A DNA stretch of 64,000 bases, from positions 1,302,001-1,366,000 of the forward strand of contig JAUZSN010000002.1 of the NCBI GenBank assembly GCA_030949405.1. The letters are read 5' to 3'. Position 1 is the stretch's first letter. Each line of letters begins with the position of its first letter. The stretch comes from Methylococcales bacterium. GTDB taxonomy: Bacteria > Pseudomonadota > Gammaproteobacteria > Methylococcales > Methylomonadaceae. The position numbers and the translations under genes were made by a program. The notes under the pieces are model-generated. The model was given only the letters and a program-made list of their open reading frames with translations, was not told the origin of the DNA and made no database searches. Below, in pieces: positions 13,764 through 22,723 of this stretch.

Positions 13764-14643
13764 TGAAAAGAAACAATGTAAAACCATGGCTAGTCTTTGC
13801 GAAAAATTAGACAAATGTGAACATTACCAAAAATTTGCACAATACAGAGATCAAATTTTAGCGTTAAGTAATGAGAGTTTAAAGAAAACCATTGCGGTTG
13901 CATTAGCACTCTGTTTTGTTTGTGCGATTCTCGTTTCAATTTCAGCGGTCGCTTTAAAACCGTTACAAGTTGAAAATAAAGCAATGGATATGAAAAAGAA
14001 TATCCTTGATGTTGCTGGTCTTCTGACAGAAAACGCTAATATTCATCAGGCGTTTGCTGAAAAAATTGAAGCTAAATTAGTCAATATGGAAACAGGGGAA
14101 TACGTTGAAGATCTGGACGTAATCACTTATGACCAGCGTAAAGCAGCTAAAAACCCCGCTCAAAATACCCTTATCCCTAAAGATAAAGATCTTGCGAGTA
14201 TTAAAGTCAAAGCCAAAATTGCTAAAGTTTATTTAGTCAAAGAAGGCGATGCGATTAAATCCATTATTCTTCCTGTTCATGGCTATGGCTTATGGTCAAC
14301 GATGTATGGCTTTTTAGCCTTAGATGCCGATGGTCAAACGGTGCAAAGTATTAACTTTTACGATCAAGCAGAAACACCTGGGTTAGGTGGTGAAGTCGTT
14401 AATCCTAACTGGCGTGCTTTATGGTCAGGTAAACAAGTTTATTCTGAATCGGGTGACGTTGCTTTGAAATTAATTAAAGGAGTCGTTGATAATACAAAAG
14501 ACGGTTCTGAATTTCAAGTCGATGGTTTAGCAGGTGCGACTCTGACAAGTACAGGGGTGAGTAATTTAATTAAATACTGGATGAGTAACGAAGGTTTTGC
14601 TACTTATTTAGATAAAATAAGACCTGAGTGCGAGGGAGAATAA
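13756..14643 (+). CDS. nqrC: Na+-translocating NADH:quinone reductase subunit C, with N-terminal extension
   Basis: 295 residues, about 35-40 longer than the well-studied NqrC (about 257). The extra part is N-terminal: about 40 hydrophilic residues with C8, C15 and C21 precede [20 protein letters not shown], where the single membrane helix starts. The periplasmic domain carries the flavinylation motif [12 protein letters not shown], with T262 the expected FMN acceptor. No alternative ATG lies near the helix, so the extension seems to be translated. Operon position is between nqrB and nqrD. Confidence 0.94.
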
Positions 14644-14644
14644 A

Positions 14645-15313
14645 ATGGATAATGAAACAAAAAAAGTATTAACCGACCCCTTAGTCAATAATAACCCGAT
14701 TACGTTACAAGTCTTAGGGATTTGTTCGGCATTAGCCGTGACCTCACAAATGTCAACCTCATTGATTATGGCGGTGGCATTAACAGTGGTAACCGCCTGT
14801 TCAAGTGCGGCGATTAGTTCGATTCGTAATCATATTCCCAGTAGTATTCGGATTATTGTACAAATGACCATTATTGCGTCATTAGTGATTGTGGTCGATC
14901 AACTGTTAAAAGCCTTTGCTTACGATGTGAGTAAACAATTATCGGTTTTTGTCGGCTTGATTATTACTAACTGTATCGTCATGGGACGTGCAGAAGCTTA
15001 TGCGATGAAAAATCCACCGATGGCAAGTTTCATGGATGGCATTGGGAATGGCTTAGGCTACAGTTTAATTTTAATTATCGTCGCTTTTTTCAGAGAATTA
15101 TTAGGCTCTGGAAAATTATTAGGCATTGAAATTTTTCCATTAATCAAAGATGGCGGCTGGTATGAACCTAATGGTTTAATGTTATTACCGCCAAGTGCTT
15201 TCTTTATTATAGGTATTCTTATTTGGGTGGTTCGTCAATGGAAACCTGACCAAGTTGAAGACCAAGATTTTAAGATTTTGGACATTTCACACGGTGAAGG
15301 AGGGCATCACTAA
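14645..15313 (+). CDS. nqrD: Na+-translocating NADH:quinone reductase subunit D
   Basis: 222 residues, six predicted membrane helices, homologous to NqrE. The pair coordinates an intramembrane iron centre through conserved cysteines (here C112 in [14 protein letters not shown] is a candidate). It begins 1 bp after nqrC and overlaps nqrE by one base. The conserved [21 protein letters not shown] motif lies around residues 129-149. No anomalies are seen. Confidence 0.95.
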   Translation: MDNETKKVLTDPLVNNNPITLQVLGICSALAVTSQMSTSLIMAVALTVVTACSSAAISSIRNHIPSSIRIIVQMTIIASLVIVVDQLLKAFAYDVSKQLSVFVGLIITNCIVMGRAEAYAMKNPPMASFMDGIGNGLGYSLILIIVAFFRELLGSGKLLGIEIFPLIKDGGWYEPNGLMLLPPSAFFIIGILIWVVRQWKPDQVEDQDFKILDISHGEGGHH

Positions 15314-15921
15314 TGGAAGCTTATATTAGTTTATTTATTAAAGCGGTTTTTGTTGAAAACTTAGCCTTAGCTTTTTTCTTAGGAATGTGTACCTTCCTTG
15401 CGGTCTCGAAGAAAATTTCAACCGCAATGGGGTTAGGTATTGCGGTGATGGTAGTACAAATGATTACCGTCCCAGCGAATAACCTGATTTATCATTTGTT
15501 ATTAAAAGAAGATGCACTGGCATGGATGGGGATTACAGGGGTTGATTTAAGCTTCCTAGCCCTATTAAGTTGTATTGGCATGATTGCGGCCTTAGTACAG
15601 ATTTTGGAAATGATTTTAGATAAATTTTTTCCTGCTTTGTATCATGCGTTAGGGGTATTTTTACCCCTTATCACCGTAAACTGCGCGATTTTAGGCGGCA
15701 GTTTATTCATGATTGAACGGGATTATGATTTTGGCGAAAGTATTGTTTACGGGGTAGGCAGTGGCTTTGGTTGGGCATTAGCGATCACAGTGATGGCGGG
15801 TGTACGTGAGAAATTAAAATACAGCGATATTCCAGCAGGTCTACAAGGCTTAGGAATTACTTTCATCAGTGCAGGATTAATGTCATTAGGATTTATGGCA
15901 TTCTCTGGCATTCAACTTTAA
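15313..15921 (+). CDS. nqrE: Na+-translocating NADH:quinone reductase subunit E
   Basis: 202 residues, six membrane helices. Family signatures are [20 protein letters not shown] at residues 15-34, with a conserved Cys, and [13 protein letters not shown] near residue 120. These supply the cysteines for the NqrD/NqrE iron site. It is coupled to nqrD (overlapping TAATG) and is followed 12 bp later by nqrF. Confidence 0.96.
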   Translation: MEAYISLFIKAVFVENLALAFFLGMCTFLAVSKKISTAMGLGIAVMVVQMITVPANNLIYHLLLKEDALAWMGITGVDLSFLALLSCIGMIAALVQILEMILDKFFPALYHALGVFLPLITVNCAILGGSLFMIERDYDFGESIVYGVGSGFGWALAITVMAGVREKLKYSDIPAGLQGLGITFISAGLMSLGFMAFSGIQL

Positions 15922-15933
15922 AAAGGTATCATA

Positions 15934-17154
15934 ATGCTTGAAATTTTATTAGGCGTGGTGTTTTTTACGGTGATCGTAATTGCACTGGTCTTTATTATTA
16001 TCGGCGCGAAAAGTAAATTAGTGGCTTCGGGTGACATCGAGATTCTTGTCAATGATGAGAAGACTATTCGTGTTCCCGCAGGTTCTAAATTACTAACTGC
16101 ATTAGCCGATAATGAATTATTTATTCCCTCTGCCTGTGGTGGTGGCGGGACGTGTGGGCAATGTAAAGTTAAAGTTAATTCAGGCGGTGGTGAAATTTTA
16201 CCAACGGAATTATCTCACATAACCAAAAGAGAAGCTGCCGAAGGTGAGCGTCTTTGTTGTCAAGTCACGGTTAAACATGACATGAACATTGAAGTCGAAG
16301 ACAGTGTTTTCGGGGTTAAAAAATGGGAATGTACCGTTAAATCGAATGACAACGTAGCGACATTTATTAAAGAATTAGTCTTAACTTTACCTGACGGTGA
16401 AGCGATTAATTATCGTGCTGGGGGATATATTCAAATTGAATGTCCACCCCATGTCTCGAAATATGCCGATATGGATGTTGCTAAAGAATTCCATGAAGAT
16501 TGGGATAAATTTAACATTTGGCGTTATGTCTCGGATGTAAAAGAAGATACCTTGCGTGCGTATTCAATGGCTTCTTATCCTGAAGAAAAAGAAATCATGT
16601 TGAATGTACGGATTGCCACACCACCTCCTGGTGCGGCTGATTCAGTGCCTCCTGGTATCATGTCATCGTTTATCTTTAATTTAAAAGAAGGTGATAAAGT
16701 GATGGTTTCAGGGCCTTATGGTGAGTTTTATGCCAAAGACACTGATAATGAAATGGTCTTTATTGGTGGTGGAGCAGGAATGGCACCGATGCGTTCCCAT
16801 CTTTTTGACCAAATGAGACGGTTAAAATCAAAACGTAAAATGTCATTTTGGTATGGCGCACGTAGTAAACGTGAAATGTTTTATGTTGAAGATTTTGACA
16901 TGTTAGCCAAAGAGAATGACAATTTTGAATGGCATTGTGCCTTGTCAGACCCAATGGCAGATGACAATTGGGATGGTTACACGGGTTTTATTCACAACGT
17001 GATTTTGGAAGAGTATTTGAAAAATCATCCTGCCCCTGAAGATTGTGAGTTCTACATGTGTGGGCCTCCAATGATGAACAGTGCGGTAATAAAAATGCTG
17101 AAAGATTTAGGCGTTGAAGACGACCATATTATGTTGGACGATTTCGGCGGTTAA
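15934..17154 (+). CDS. nqrF: Na+-translocating NADH:quinone reductase subunit F
   Basis: 406 residues, the NADH-oxidising entry subunit. An N-terminal anchor helix (about 3-24) leads to a plant-type [2Fe-2S] ferredoxin domain with C68, C74, C77 and C109. A ferredoxin-reductase domain follows with the FAD motif RAYSMASYP (about 208-216) and the NADH motif [11 protein letters not shown] (about 276-286). C-terminal [10 protein letters not shown] and the DDFGG end are conserved. It is the last gene of the operon, followed 22 bp later by a strong terminator. Confidence 0.97.
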   Translation: MLEILLGVVFFTVIVIALVFIIIGAKSKLVASGDIEILVNDEKTIRVPAGSKLLTALADNELFIPSACGGGGTCGQCKVKVNSGGGEILPTELSHITKREAAEGERLCCQVTVKHDMNIEVEDSVFGVKKWECTVKSNDNVATFIKELVLTLPDGEAINYRAGGYIQIECPPHVSKYADMDVAKEFHEDWDKFNIWRYVSDVKEDTLRAYSMASYPEEKEIMLNVRIATPPPGAADSVPPGIMSSFIFNLKEGDKVMVSGPYGEFYAKDTDNEMVFIGGGAGMAPMRSHLFDQMRRLKSKRKMSFWYGARSKREMFYVEDFDMLAKENDNFEWHCALSDPMADDNWDGYTGFIHNVILEEYLKNHPAPEDCEFYMCGPPMMNSAVIKMLKDLGVEDDHIMLDDFGG

Positions 17155-17176
17155 TTTTTTTAGCGAGCGTATCACT

Positions 17177-17215
17177 AAAACGGGAAGTCGAGATTAAACT
17201 TGGCTTCCCGTTTTT
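17177..17215 (+). terminator. Rho-independent terminator of nqrABCDEF
   Basis: Stem AAAACGGGAAG / CTTCCCGTTTT with a 16-nt loop, followed directly by a T-run (17211-17215, then GTTTA). It starts 22 bp after the nqrF stop. Confidence 0.9.
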
Positions 17216-17228
17216 GTTTAGTAATGTT

Positions 17229-17332
17229 GGCTACCAGTTTAAGACGGGACACTTTTAACATCGTAGCTCAATGAAATCTAATGTCTCCGCAGTAGTTGTA
17301 TTTACTGCTGTCCCGCCTTAAGTTGGTATCCC
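17229..17332. mobile_element. MITE-like element with the inverted repeats of the DUF6399-type IS
   Basis: About 104 bp. The left end GGCTACCAGTTTAAGACGGG and the right end CCCGCCTTAAGTTGGTATCC match in inverted orientation the ends of the 1.7-kb IS at 39766-41470. The interior (about 55 bp) has no coding potential and no similarity to the transposase. This is the structure of a non-autonomous deletion derivative. No clear target duplication was found. Confidence 0.7.
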
Positions 17333-17410
17333 TGTTTACTTATAATAGAGCTTCTTTTTTAGTTTTTTAGACTTTTGAAAGGCTTTATTTTAAAGGGTTA
17401 CAGAGGGGAT

Positions 17411-17597
17411 ATGACTACCTTTTTATCGTTTTATGACTACCTTTTTACCGTTTAAACGCTACCTTTTTATAGTATTGAACTATTTTTTATAGTTAAAAAA
17501 TAGTTGAATATTAAACGCTTAATTCCTCTAAGGATTAACGCAATTTTCAAAGATTTTTTGCATGATTTTTTAATAGCTTATCACTACCTTTTTATAG
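17411..17597. repeat. Iteron-like direct repeats
   Basis: Three repeats of ATGACTACCTTTTTATCG type start at 17411, 17433 and 17455, exactly 22 bp apart (the third reads AACGCTACCTTTTTATAG). A fourth (TATCACTACCTTTTTATAG) is at about 17579. The 22-bp phase, two helical turns, is that of plasmid iterons, and the surrounding DNA is very A+T-rich. No Rep-type gene is visible nearby, so an origin remnant is only a possibility. Confidence 0.5.
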
Positions 17598-17706
17598 CCA
17601 TTAAAGTAGCATCATTGTGCAAGACTCGAATTTAGTGGTGGTTAAGTATAATAATGTCGTTGAAGCAGGTTATCAGCTAAGGAAATAAAGAGGTCAGTTA
17701 ATTAAA

Positions 17707-17938
17707 TTACACCCCTGCGGTTTTCTTGCCTTGATTTTCTGTCACTCACCTGACAGCAAGCAGGCGACCACTTACAGAGTGATTGAGCAAGCGTTGCAAG
17801 TTTTTCACCCGCCGCCACTTACCCTGTTTAACTGCCTTCACGATACGCGCTTGAAGTTTACGCACATAACGATTCGCTCGCGTCCAATTGAACGTGTGCC
17901 AATTTGTTACGCGGGAATCCGCGTCAGTAGCAAGTAGT
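17707..17938 (-). pseudogene. Group II intron reverse transcriptase/maturase, N-terminal remnant
   Basis: The minus strand reads WHTFNWTRANRYVRKLQARI, then VKNLQRLLNHSVSGRLLAVR, then an in-frame TGA, then VTENQGKKTAGV and a stop. This is the N-terminal domain of LtrA-type intron reverse transcriptases, whose usual continuation is K-RVTENQGKKTAGVDG. The palm, maturase and endonuclease domains are missing, so this is a short decayed fragment with one internal stop. Assignment rests on recognised family motifs. Confidence 0.75.
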
Positions 17939-17982
17939 CCGTATGAAATACAAGAAATACCGCTTAAAAATTTGATGTGTAG

Positions 17983-18008
17983 CCCGTATGGAACTTGCGT
18001 AATACGGG
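17983..18008. repeat. CCCGTAT/ATACGGG hairpin
   Basis: Perfect 7-bp inverted repeat CCCGTAT (17983-17989) and ATACGGG (18002-18008) with a 12-nt loop, preceded by GTAG. It looks like the scattered GTAGCCCGTAT...ATACGGG intergenic unit seen in several proteobacteria (general knowledge). No gene is associated. Confidence 0.5.
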
Positions 18009-18072
18009 AAACCCCACGTTAACGTTTCATATAAAGCTATAATATTGATGGACACGATGAAAACACCGTGCC

Positions 18073-18442
18073 GAATCAAAGGGGTAATCAAAGGGGTCGA
18101 ATCAAAGGGGTCGAATCAAAGGGGTCGAATCAAAGGGGTCGAATCAAAGGGGTCGAATCAAAGGGGTCGAATCAAAGGGGTCGAATCAAAGGGGTCGAAT
18201 CAAAGGGGTCGAATCAAAGGGGTCGAATCAAAGGGGTCGAATCAAAGGGGTCGAATCAAAGGGGTCGAATCAAAGGGGTCGAATCCGAATCAAAGGGGTC
18301 GAATCCGAATCAAAGGGGTCGAATCCGAATCAAAGGGGTCGAATCCGAATCAAAGGGGTCGCGAATCAAAGGGGTCGGAGTAACTTGGTTTGGTAATCAA
18401 AGGGGTCGGAGAATCAAAGGGGTCGGAGTAACTTGGTTTTAT
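18073..18442. repeat. Array of 14-bp half-REP repeats
   Basis: 22 copies of a core CAAAGGGG occur. Most are in the exact unit GAATCAAAGGGGTC (14 bp, head to tail); four neighbouring copies have a 20-bp form with an extra GAATCC. The last copies read AATCAAAGGGGTCGGAGTAA followed by CTTGGTT, so that AATCAA and TTGGTT can pair (with G-T pairs) around GGGGTCGGAGTAAC. This resembles a REP hairpin whose 5' arm alone has been amplified. The array is open in several frames because the unit lacks stops; it is not considered coding. The intervening DNA to 18749 (apart from the IS end noted separately) holds nothing recognisable. Confidence 0.8.
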
Positions 18443-18682
18443 AACCACATGGTCACTTCAATCAAATACCAAACCGATAAAAAACCTTTGAGGTTTTCAA
18501 AATATCAAAGATCTGCGCCCACTTGTCACTCATTAATTAAAGCTAATCTCAACTTTACAATGTTGATTCATACAATCACGCAAATATAAAATAATCAAAC
18601 TTTCATAAGAAACACCCGTAAAATTAAGCGTCTGGAGCGATTATTGACTTTACTAATTTTGCAAGCTTTGAAACTTTAAAGC

Positions 18683-18706
18683 TGTCTCGCCTTAAGTTGG
18701 TAGCCC
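18683..18706. repeat. Solo inverted-repeat end of the DUF6399-type IS (first copy)
   Basis: TGTCTCGCCTTAAGTTGGTA followed by GCCC matches the right end of the IS at 39766-41470 except for a few bases. No left partner was found nearby. A second copy at 20332-20355 results from the 528-bp duplication. Confidence 0.65.
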
Positions 18707-18749
18707 TTTTCACTGACCTCTTCGTTTATGAGTTATAAACTTATTCAAT

Positions 18750-19867
18750 AGACTTGTTCTTCTAAATAAAATATATTAAAATCAATTGCTTATATATACT
18801 TGATAACACTCACAATCAGTTGATACAGCCTAATAAATAAACTTTAAATTAAATTATTAAAAATAATAAATAAGCTTTATAATAAATTTCTATAAAAAAT
18901 AAAAATCAAAGTATAACATGAAAATAAAAGAAATTTTACCAAGAATTTATGATGATAGACAGTTAAGAGCTTTAACAGGATTAAAAACAGAACATTTTAT
19001 TTTACTATTATCTCTATTTGAAAAGACCCTTATTGAAGATCAAAAAGAAAAACATGAAAATAAAGAAAGAAAATACGGTAGTGGTTTAGATAGCACATTA
19101 AAAACACCCGCAGACAAATTATTATTTATATTAAATTATATGAAGTGTTATTCTACTTTCGATCACTTAGGGTTTTCTTTTAATATGAATAAATCATGCG
19201 CCCATACTCATGTATACAAATTATTTCCAATTTTAATAAAGACGTTAGATATATTTAATGTTTTACCTGCAACAAGTTTTTCAACCCCTGAAGAAATGCA
19301 GCAGGCTTTTGGCGGAATTCAAACATTGATAATAGATGCTACAGAGCGTGCTGTACAACGCCCTAGTGACTATGAAGAACAAAATGAATTTTACAGTGGT
19401 AAAAAAAACAGCATACAATTAAAAATACCACTATAGCTTCTTTAGGTCATTTAATTTTATATATTGGGGTTAGTTTTCCAGGTAAAAATCATGATTATGG
19501 AATGTTTAAAAAGAATTTAATCCAGAATTAAATTGGTTTAGTAATTTTAATATATTTATTGATTTAGGTTATTTGGGGTTTAATAATGAATATAAAACTA
19601 ATTCGGTAAATATTCCTCATAAAAAACCAAATAAATCTAAGCATAATCCAAACCCAACATTAACTGAAAATCAAAAAAAAGAAAACAAAGAGATGAGTCG
19701 TGAAAGAGTCATTGTTGAGCATGTAATCGGTGGAATGAAAAGATATAGATGCCTAGTTGACAAGTTTAGAAATAAAAAAGAAGGTGTAAAAGATTTATTT
19801 TCTTTTTTAGCGGCTATCCTATGGAATTTTAACATGATATATTAACTTCTTCTTAAAGAACAAGTCT
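18750..19867 (+). mobile_element. IS5-like insertion sequence, copy 1 (defective)
   Basis: 1118 bp, ends AGACTTGTTCTTCTAA and (right, inverted) AGACTTGTTCTTTAAG. The target duplication AAT is at 18747-18749 and 19868-19870. It is one base shorter than the intact 1119-bp copies because an A-run near 19508 has five instead of six bases, which breaks the transposase. A 3-bp A-N-T target duplication is recorded for the ISL2 group of the IS5 family (knowledge). It is inserted in the first unit of the 528-bp duplication. Confidence 0.9.
18918..19845 (+). pseudogene. IS5-like transposase, copy 1, frameshifted
   Basis: Starts MKIKEILPRIYDDRQLRALT. The first frame stops after 172 codons just past GGT-A8-CAGC (A-run at 19401-19408), where the intact element is expected to shift -1 to continue SGKKKQHTIKNTTIASLGHL. 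Here a further single-base loss near 19508 disrupts the second half (MFKKEF... cannot be read through), leaving only the last 90 codons open. The DDE signature residues (IIDATER, FIDLGYLGF, RVIVEHVIGGMKRYR) are still encoded in pieces. Probably inactive. Confidence 0.85.
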
Positions 19868-20059
19868 AATAAACAACTTCACATAATCATTAAAAATATA
19901 TAGCTTATTGCGCTTTTTCCCTGTGAGCTCTCTTAAAATACCAAGATTAGAAAAATCCAATACTAATTTATTAGCTGTATTTGTTTGAATGCTAAGTAAT
20001 TTAGCAATAGATTTTATATTAATCACAGGTTGCTTGTATAAATGTGCCATTAATTTCTG
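19868..20059 (-). pseudogene. Duplicated C-terminal fragment of the Fic gene
   Basis: The minus strand encodes MAHLYKQPVINIKSIAKLLS through DYVKLFI, identical to the last 60 or so residues of the Fic protein at 20390-20587, a winged-helix-like region. It is a by-product of the 528-bp tandem duplication and is separated from its own 3' end by IS copy 1. No start or function of its own is expected. Confidence 0.8.
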
Positions 20060-20331
20060 GAATCAAAGGGGTCGGAGTAACTTGGTTTTATAACCACATG
20101 GTCACTTCAATCAAATACCAAACCGATAAAAAACCTTTGAGGTTTTCAAAATATCAAAGATCTGCGCCCACTTGTCACTCATTAATTAAAGCTAATCTCA
20201 ACTTTACAATGTTGATTCATACAATCACGCAAATATAAAATAATCAAACTTTCATAAGAAACACCCGTAAAATTAAGCGTCTGGAGCGATTATTGACTTT
20301 ACTAATTTTGCAAGCTTTGAAACTTTAAAGC

Positions 20332-20355
20332 TGTCTCGCCTTAAGTTGGTAGCCC
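20332..20355. repeat. Solo inverted-repeat end of the DUF6399-type IS (second copy)
   Basis: Identical to 18683-18706 at an offset of 1649 bp, which equals the offset between the two 528-bp units plus the inserted IS. It lies just downstream of the Fic stop codon. Confidence 0.65.
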
Positions 20356-21244
20356 TTTTCACTGACCTCTTCGTTTATGAGTTATAAACTTATTCAATAA
20401 ACAACTTCACATAATCATTAAAAATATATAGCTTATTGCGCTTTTTCCCTGTGAGCTCTCTTAAAATACCAAGATTAGAAAAATCCAATACTAATTTATT
20501 AGCTGTATTTGTTTGAATGCTAAGTAATTTAGCAATAGATTTTATATTAATCACAGGTTGCTTGTATAAATGTGCCATTAATTTCTGAACATTTTCTTGT
20601 CTTTTAACATGAAATGTAGGCAATATTTTTCTTTCTAGCTTTTCTTTAAGTATAAGGATACCTTTAAAAACATTAATAGATTTTTCCGCTGTTTCAGATA
20701 AACCAAACATAAAAAATTTAATCCATTCTGTTAATTGGTTATGGGTTCTAACTGCCATTAAACGATCATAATAATCAACTTTATGTCGTTCAAAAAAATC
20801 TGATAAATAAAGTGCTGGTTTGCTGATTAACTGAGTTTCTACTAAATATAAAACAATTAACAACCGACCTAAACGCCCATTACCATCTAAAAAAGGATGA
20901 ATCGTTTCAAATTGATAGTGAATAATTGCAATTTTAATTAAGTGGGGAACATGAATTTCATCATTGTGAATAAATTGCTCTAAATCTGACATTAAATCAA
21001 CAATATGCTCATGATAAGGGGGAACGAAGGTTGCGTTTTTTAGACTCAAACCAATCCAATTTTGACTTGTTCTATATTCACCAGGAAGTTTAAATTTTCC
21101 TCTTACCCCTTGCATAAGCGTTTTGTGTGTTTCCTTAAATAGTCTATTAGATAAAGGCAAGGTTTCCATTCTAGTCATGGCATAATTAATTGCCTTTATA
21201 TAATTTTGGACTTCCTGCCAATCATTACGATTTTCTGGGTTAAT

Positions 21245-22363
21245 AGACTTGTTCTTTAAGAAGAAGTTAATATATCATGTTAAAATTCCATAGGATAGCC
21301 GCTAAAAAAGAAAATAAATCTTTTACACCTTCTTTTTTATTTCTAAACTTGTCAACTAGACATCTATATCTTTTCATTCCACCGATTACATGCTCAACAA
21401 TGACTCTTTCACGACTCATCTCTTTGTTTTCTTTTTTTTGTTTTTCAGTTAATGTTGGGTTTGGATTATGCTTAGATTTATTTGGTTTTTTATGAGGAAT
21501 ATTTACCGAATTAGTTTTATATTCATTATTAAACCCCAAATAACCTAAATCAATAAATATATTAAAATTACTAAACCAATTTAATTCTGGATTAAATTCT
21601 TTTTTAAACATTCCATAATCATGATTTTTACCTGGAAAACTAACCCCAATATATAAAATTAAATGACCTAAAGAAGCTATAGTGGTATTTTTAATTGTAT
21701 GCTGTTTTTTTTACCACTGTAAAATTCATTTTGTTCTTCATAGTCACTAGGGCGTTGTACAGCACGCTCTGTAGCATCTATTATCAATGTTTGAACTCCG
21801 CCAAAAGCCTGCTGCATTTCTTCAGGGGTTGAAAAACTTGTTGCAGGTAAAACATTAAATATATCTAACGTCTTTATTAAAATTGGAAATAATTTGTATA
21901 CATGAGTATGAGCGCATGATTTATTCATATTAAAAGAAAACCCTAAGTGATCGAAAGTAGAATAACACTTCATATAATTTAATATAAATAATAATTTGTC
22001 TGCGGGTGTTTTTAATGTGCTATCTAAACCACTACCGTATTTTCTTTCTTTATTTTCATGTTTTTCTTTTTGATCTTCAATAAGGGTCTTTTCAAATAGA
22101 GATAATAGTAAAATAAAATGTTCTGTTTTTAATCCTGTTAAAGCTCTTAACTGTCTATCATCATAAATTCTTGGTAAAATTTCTTTTATTTTCATGTTAT
22201 ACTTTGATTTTTATTTTTTATAGAAATTTATTATAAAGCTTATTTATTATTTTTAATAATTTAATTTAAAGTTTATTTATTAGGCTGTATCAACTGATTG
22301 TGAATGTTATCAAGTATATATAAGCAATTGATTTTAATATATTTTATTTAGAAGAACAAGTCT
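21245..22363 (-). mobile_element. IS5-like insertion sequence, copy 2 (intact)
   Basis: 1119 bp, with the same ends as copy 1. The target duplication is AAT on the plus strand (21242-21244 and 22364-22366; ATT in the sense of Fic). All lengths and frames fit a working element. It interrupts the Fic gene after codon 97. Confidence 0.93.
21267..22195 (-). CDS. IS5-like transposase, probably made by -1 frameshifting
   Basis: Frame one (22195-21677, 172 codons) and frame two are joined by a -1 shift on an A8 run (21705-21712 on the plus strand as T8) in GGT-AAA-AAA-AAC. The product would be 309 residues and reads FYSGKKKQHTIKNTTIASL across the shift, as expected for HARBI1/IS5-type DDE transposases. 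The catalytic triad is D140 in IIDATERAV, an Asp in NIFIDLGYLGF, and a Glu in RVIVEHVIGGMK. An N-terminal helix-turn-helix region precedes it. 929 nt plus one re-read base gives exactly 310 codons with stop, which supports the shift. Confidence 0.85.
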
Positions 22364-22723
22364 AATATCTTGCTCTTCAAATAAGGCTTCTTCCATGTTA
22401 GTTTGAGTACCTTCAATTCGACTAGATGTGGTTGCCTCTTTAGTGATGTGCATTCGTATAAAAAAATCTACATCAGGAATCAGTTGAGAAAAAGCATTTA
22501 ACTCTCCTAAGAGCCTATTTGCTTTTTCCATTAGCGTTAAAATTTCAGGATCCGATAGGATCCATTGAGTATTTATTTTTTGAGGTAAGAAGCTTTTATA
22601 TTGATATTGTTGCTCGTAAGCTCCTGAAACAAAATCCTGAATATTAGTTTGCATGGATAAATCTTGAAATTGTAAAGGTATGTTTTAGTGTTCAAAGTAG
22701 ATTAAAAAATACCTTATGTCAAT

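Larger units (their letters stand above)
18411..20587. repeat. 528-bp tandem duplication, first unit interrupted by an IS
   Basis: The unit 20060-20587 (528 bp) is repeated as 18411-18749 plus 19871-20059 (339 + 189 = 528 bp) once the IS at 18750-19867 and one AAT target copy are removed. Each unit holds the last REP-like hairpin, the solo IS end and the 3' end of the Fic gene. Because only the first unit holds the IS, the duplication came first or the IS landed in one of two existing copies. The junction reads TTAATTTCTG/GAATCAAAGG. Confidence 0.85.
20390..22654 (-). pseudogene. Fic family AMP-transferase, split by an IS
   Basis: The N-terminal part (22654-22364, 97 codons) ends ALFEEQDI. 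The C-terminal part resumes at 21241 as NPENRNDWQEVQNYIKAINYAM and runs to the stop at 20390. Removing the IS at 21245-22363 and one ATT copy gives one 380-codon frame. The catalytic motif HPFLDGNGRLGR is at about residues 212-223 of the restored protein. The inhibitory motif S-S-R-I-E-G (residues 77-82) marks an N-terminally autoinhibited Fic protein. A winged-helix-like C-terminus follows. Fic proteins usually transfer AMP to target proteins. In the current state neither fragment should be active. IS copy 3 sits 69 bp upstream of the start. Confidence 0.88.

Noticed and set aside
17731-17937. Plus-strand 68-codon frame
   Set aside because: It is antisense to the recognisable group II intron maturase fragment.
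18073-18442. CRISPR array
   Set aside because: Units of 14 bp are head to tail without unique spacers, and no cas gene is present.
18045-18589. Two long overlapping reading frames (NQRG..., IKGVESKGS...) across the 14-bp array
   Set aside because: The 14-bp unit lacks stop codons in several frames, so open frames arise automatically; no ribosome site and no family resemblance.
20044-20238. 64-codon frame repeated at two places downstream of the half-REP motif
   Set aside because: Lies in the duplicated non-coding unit and antisense/intergenic to Fic; duplication alone explains its recurrence.
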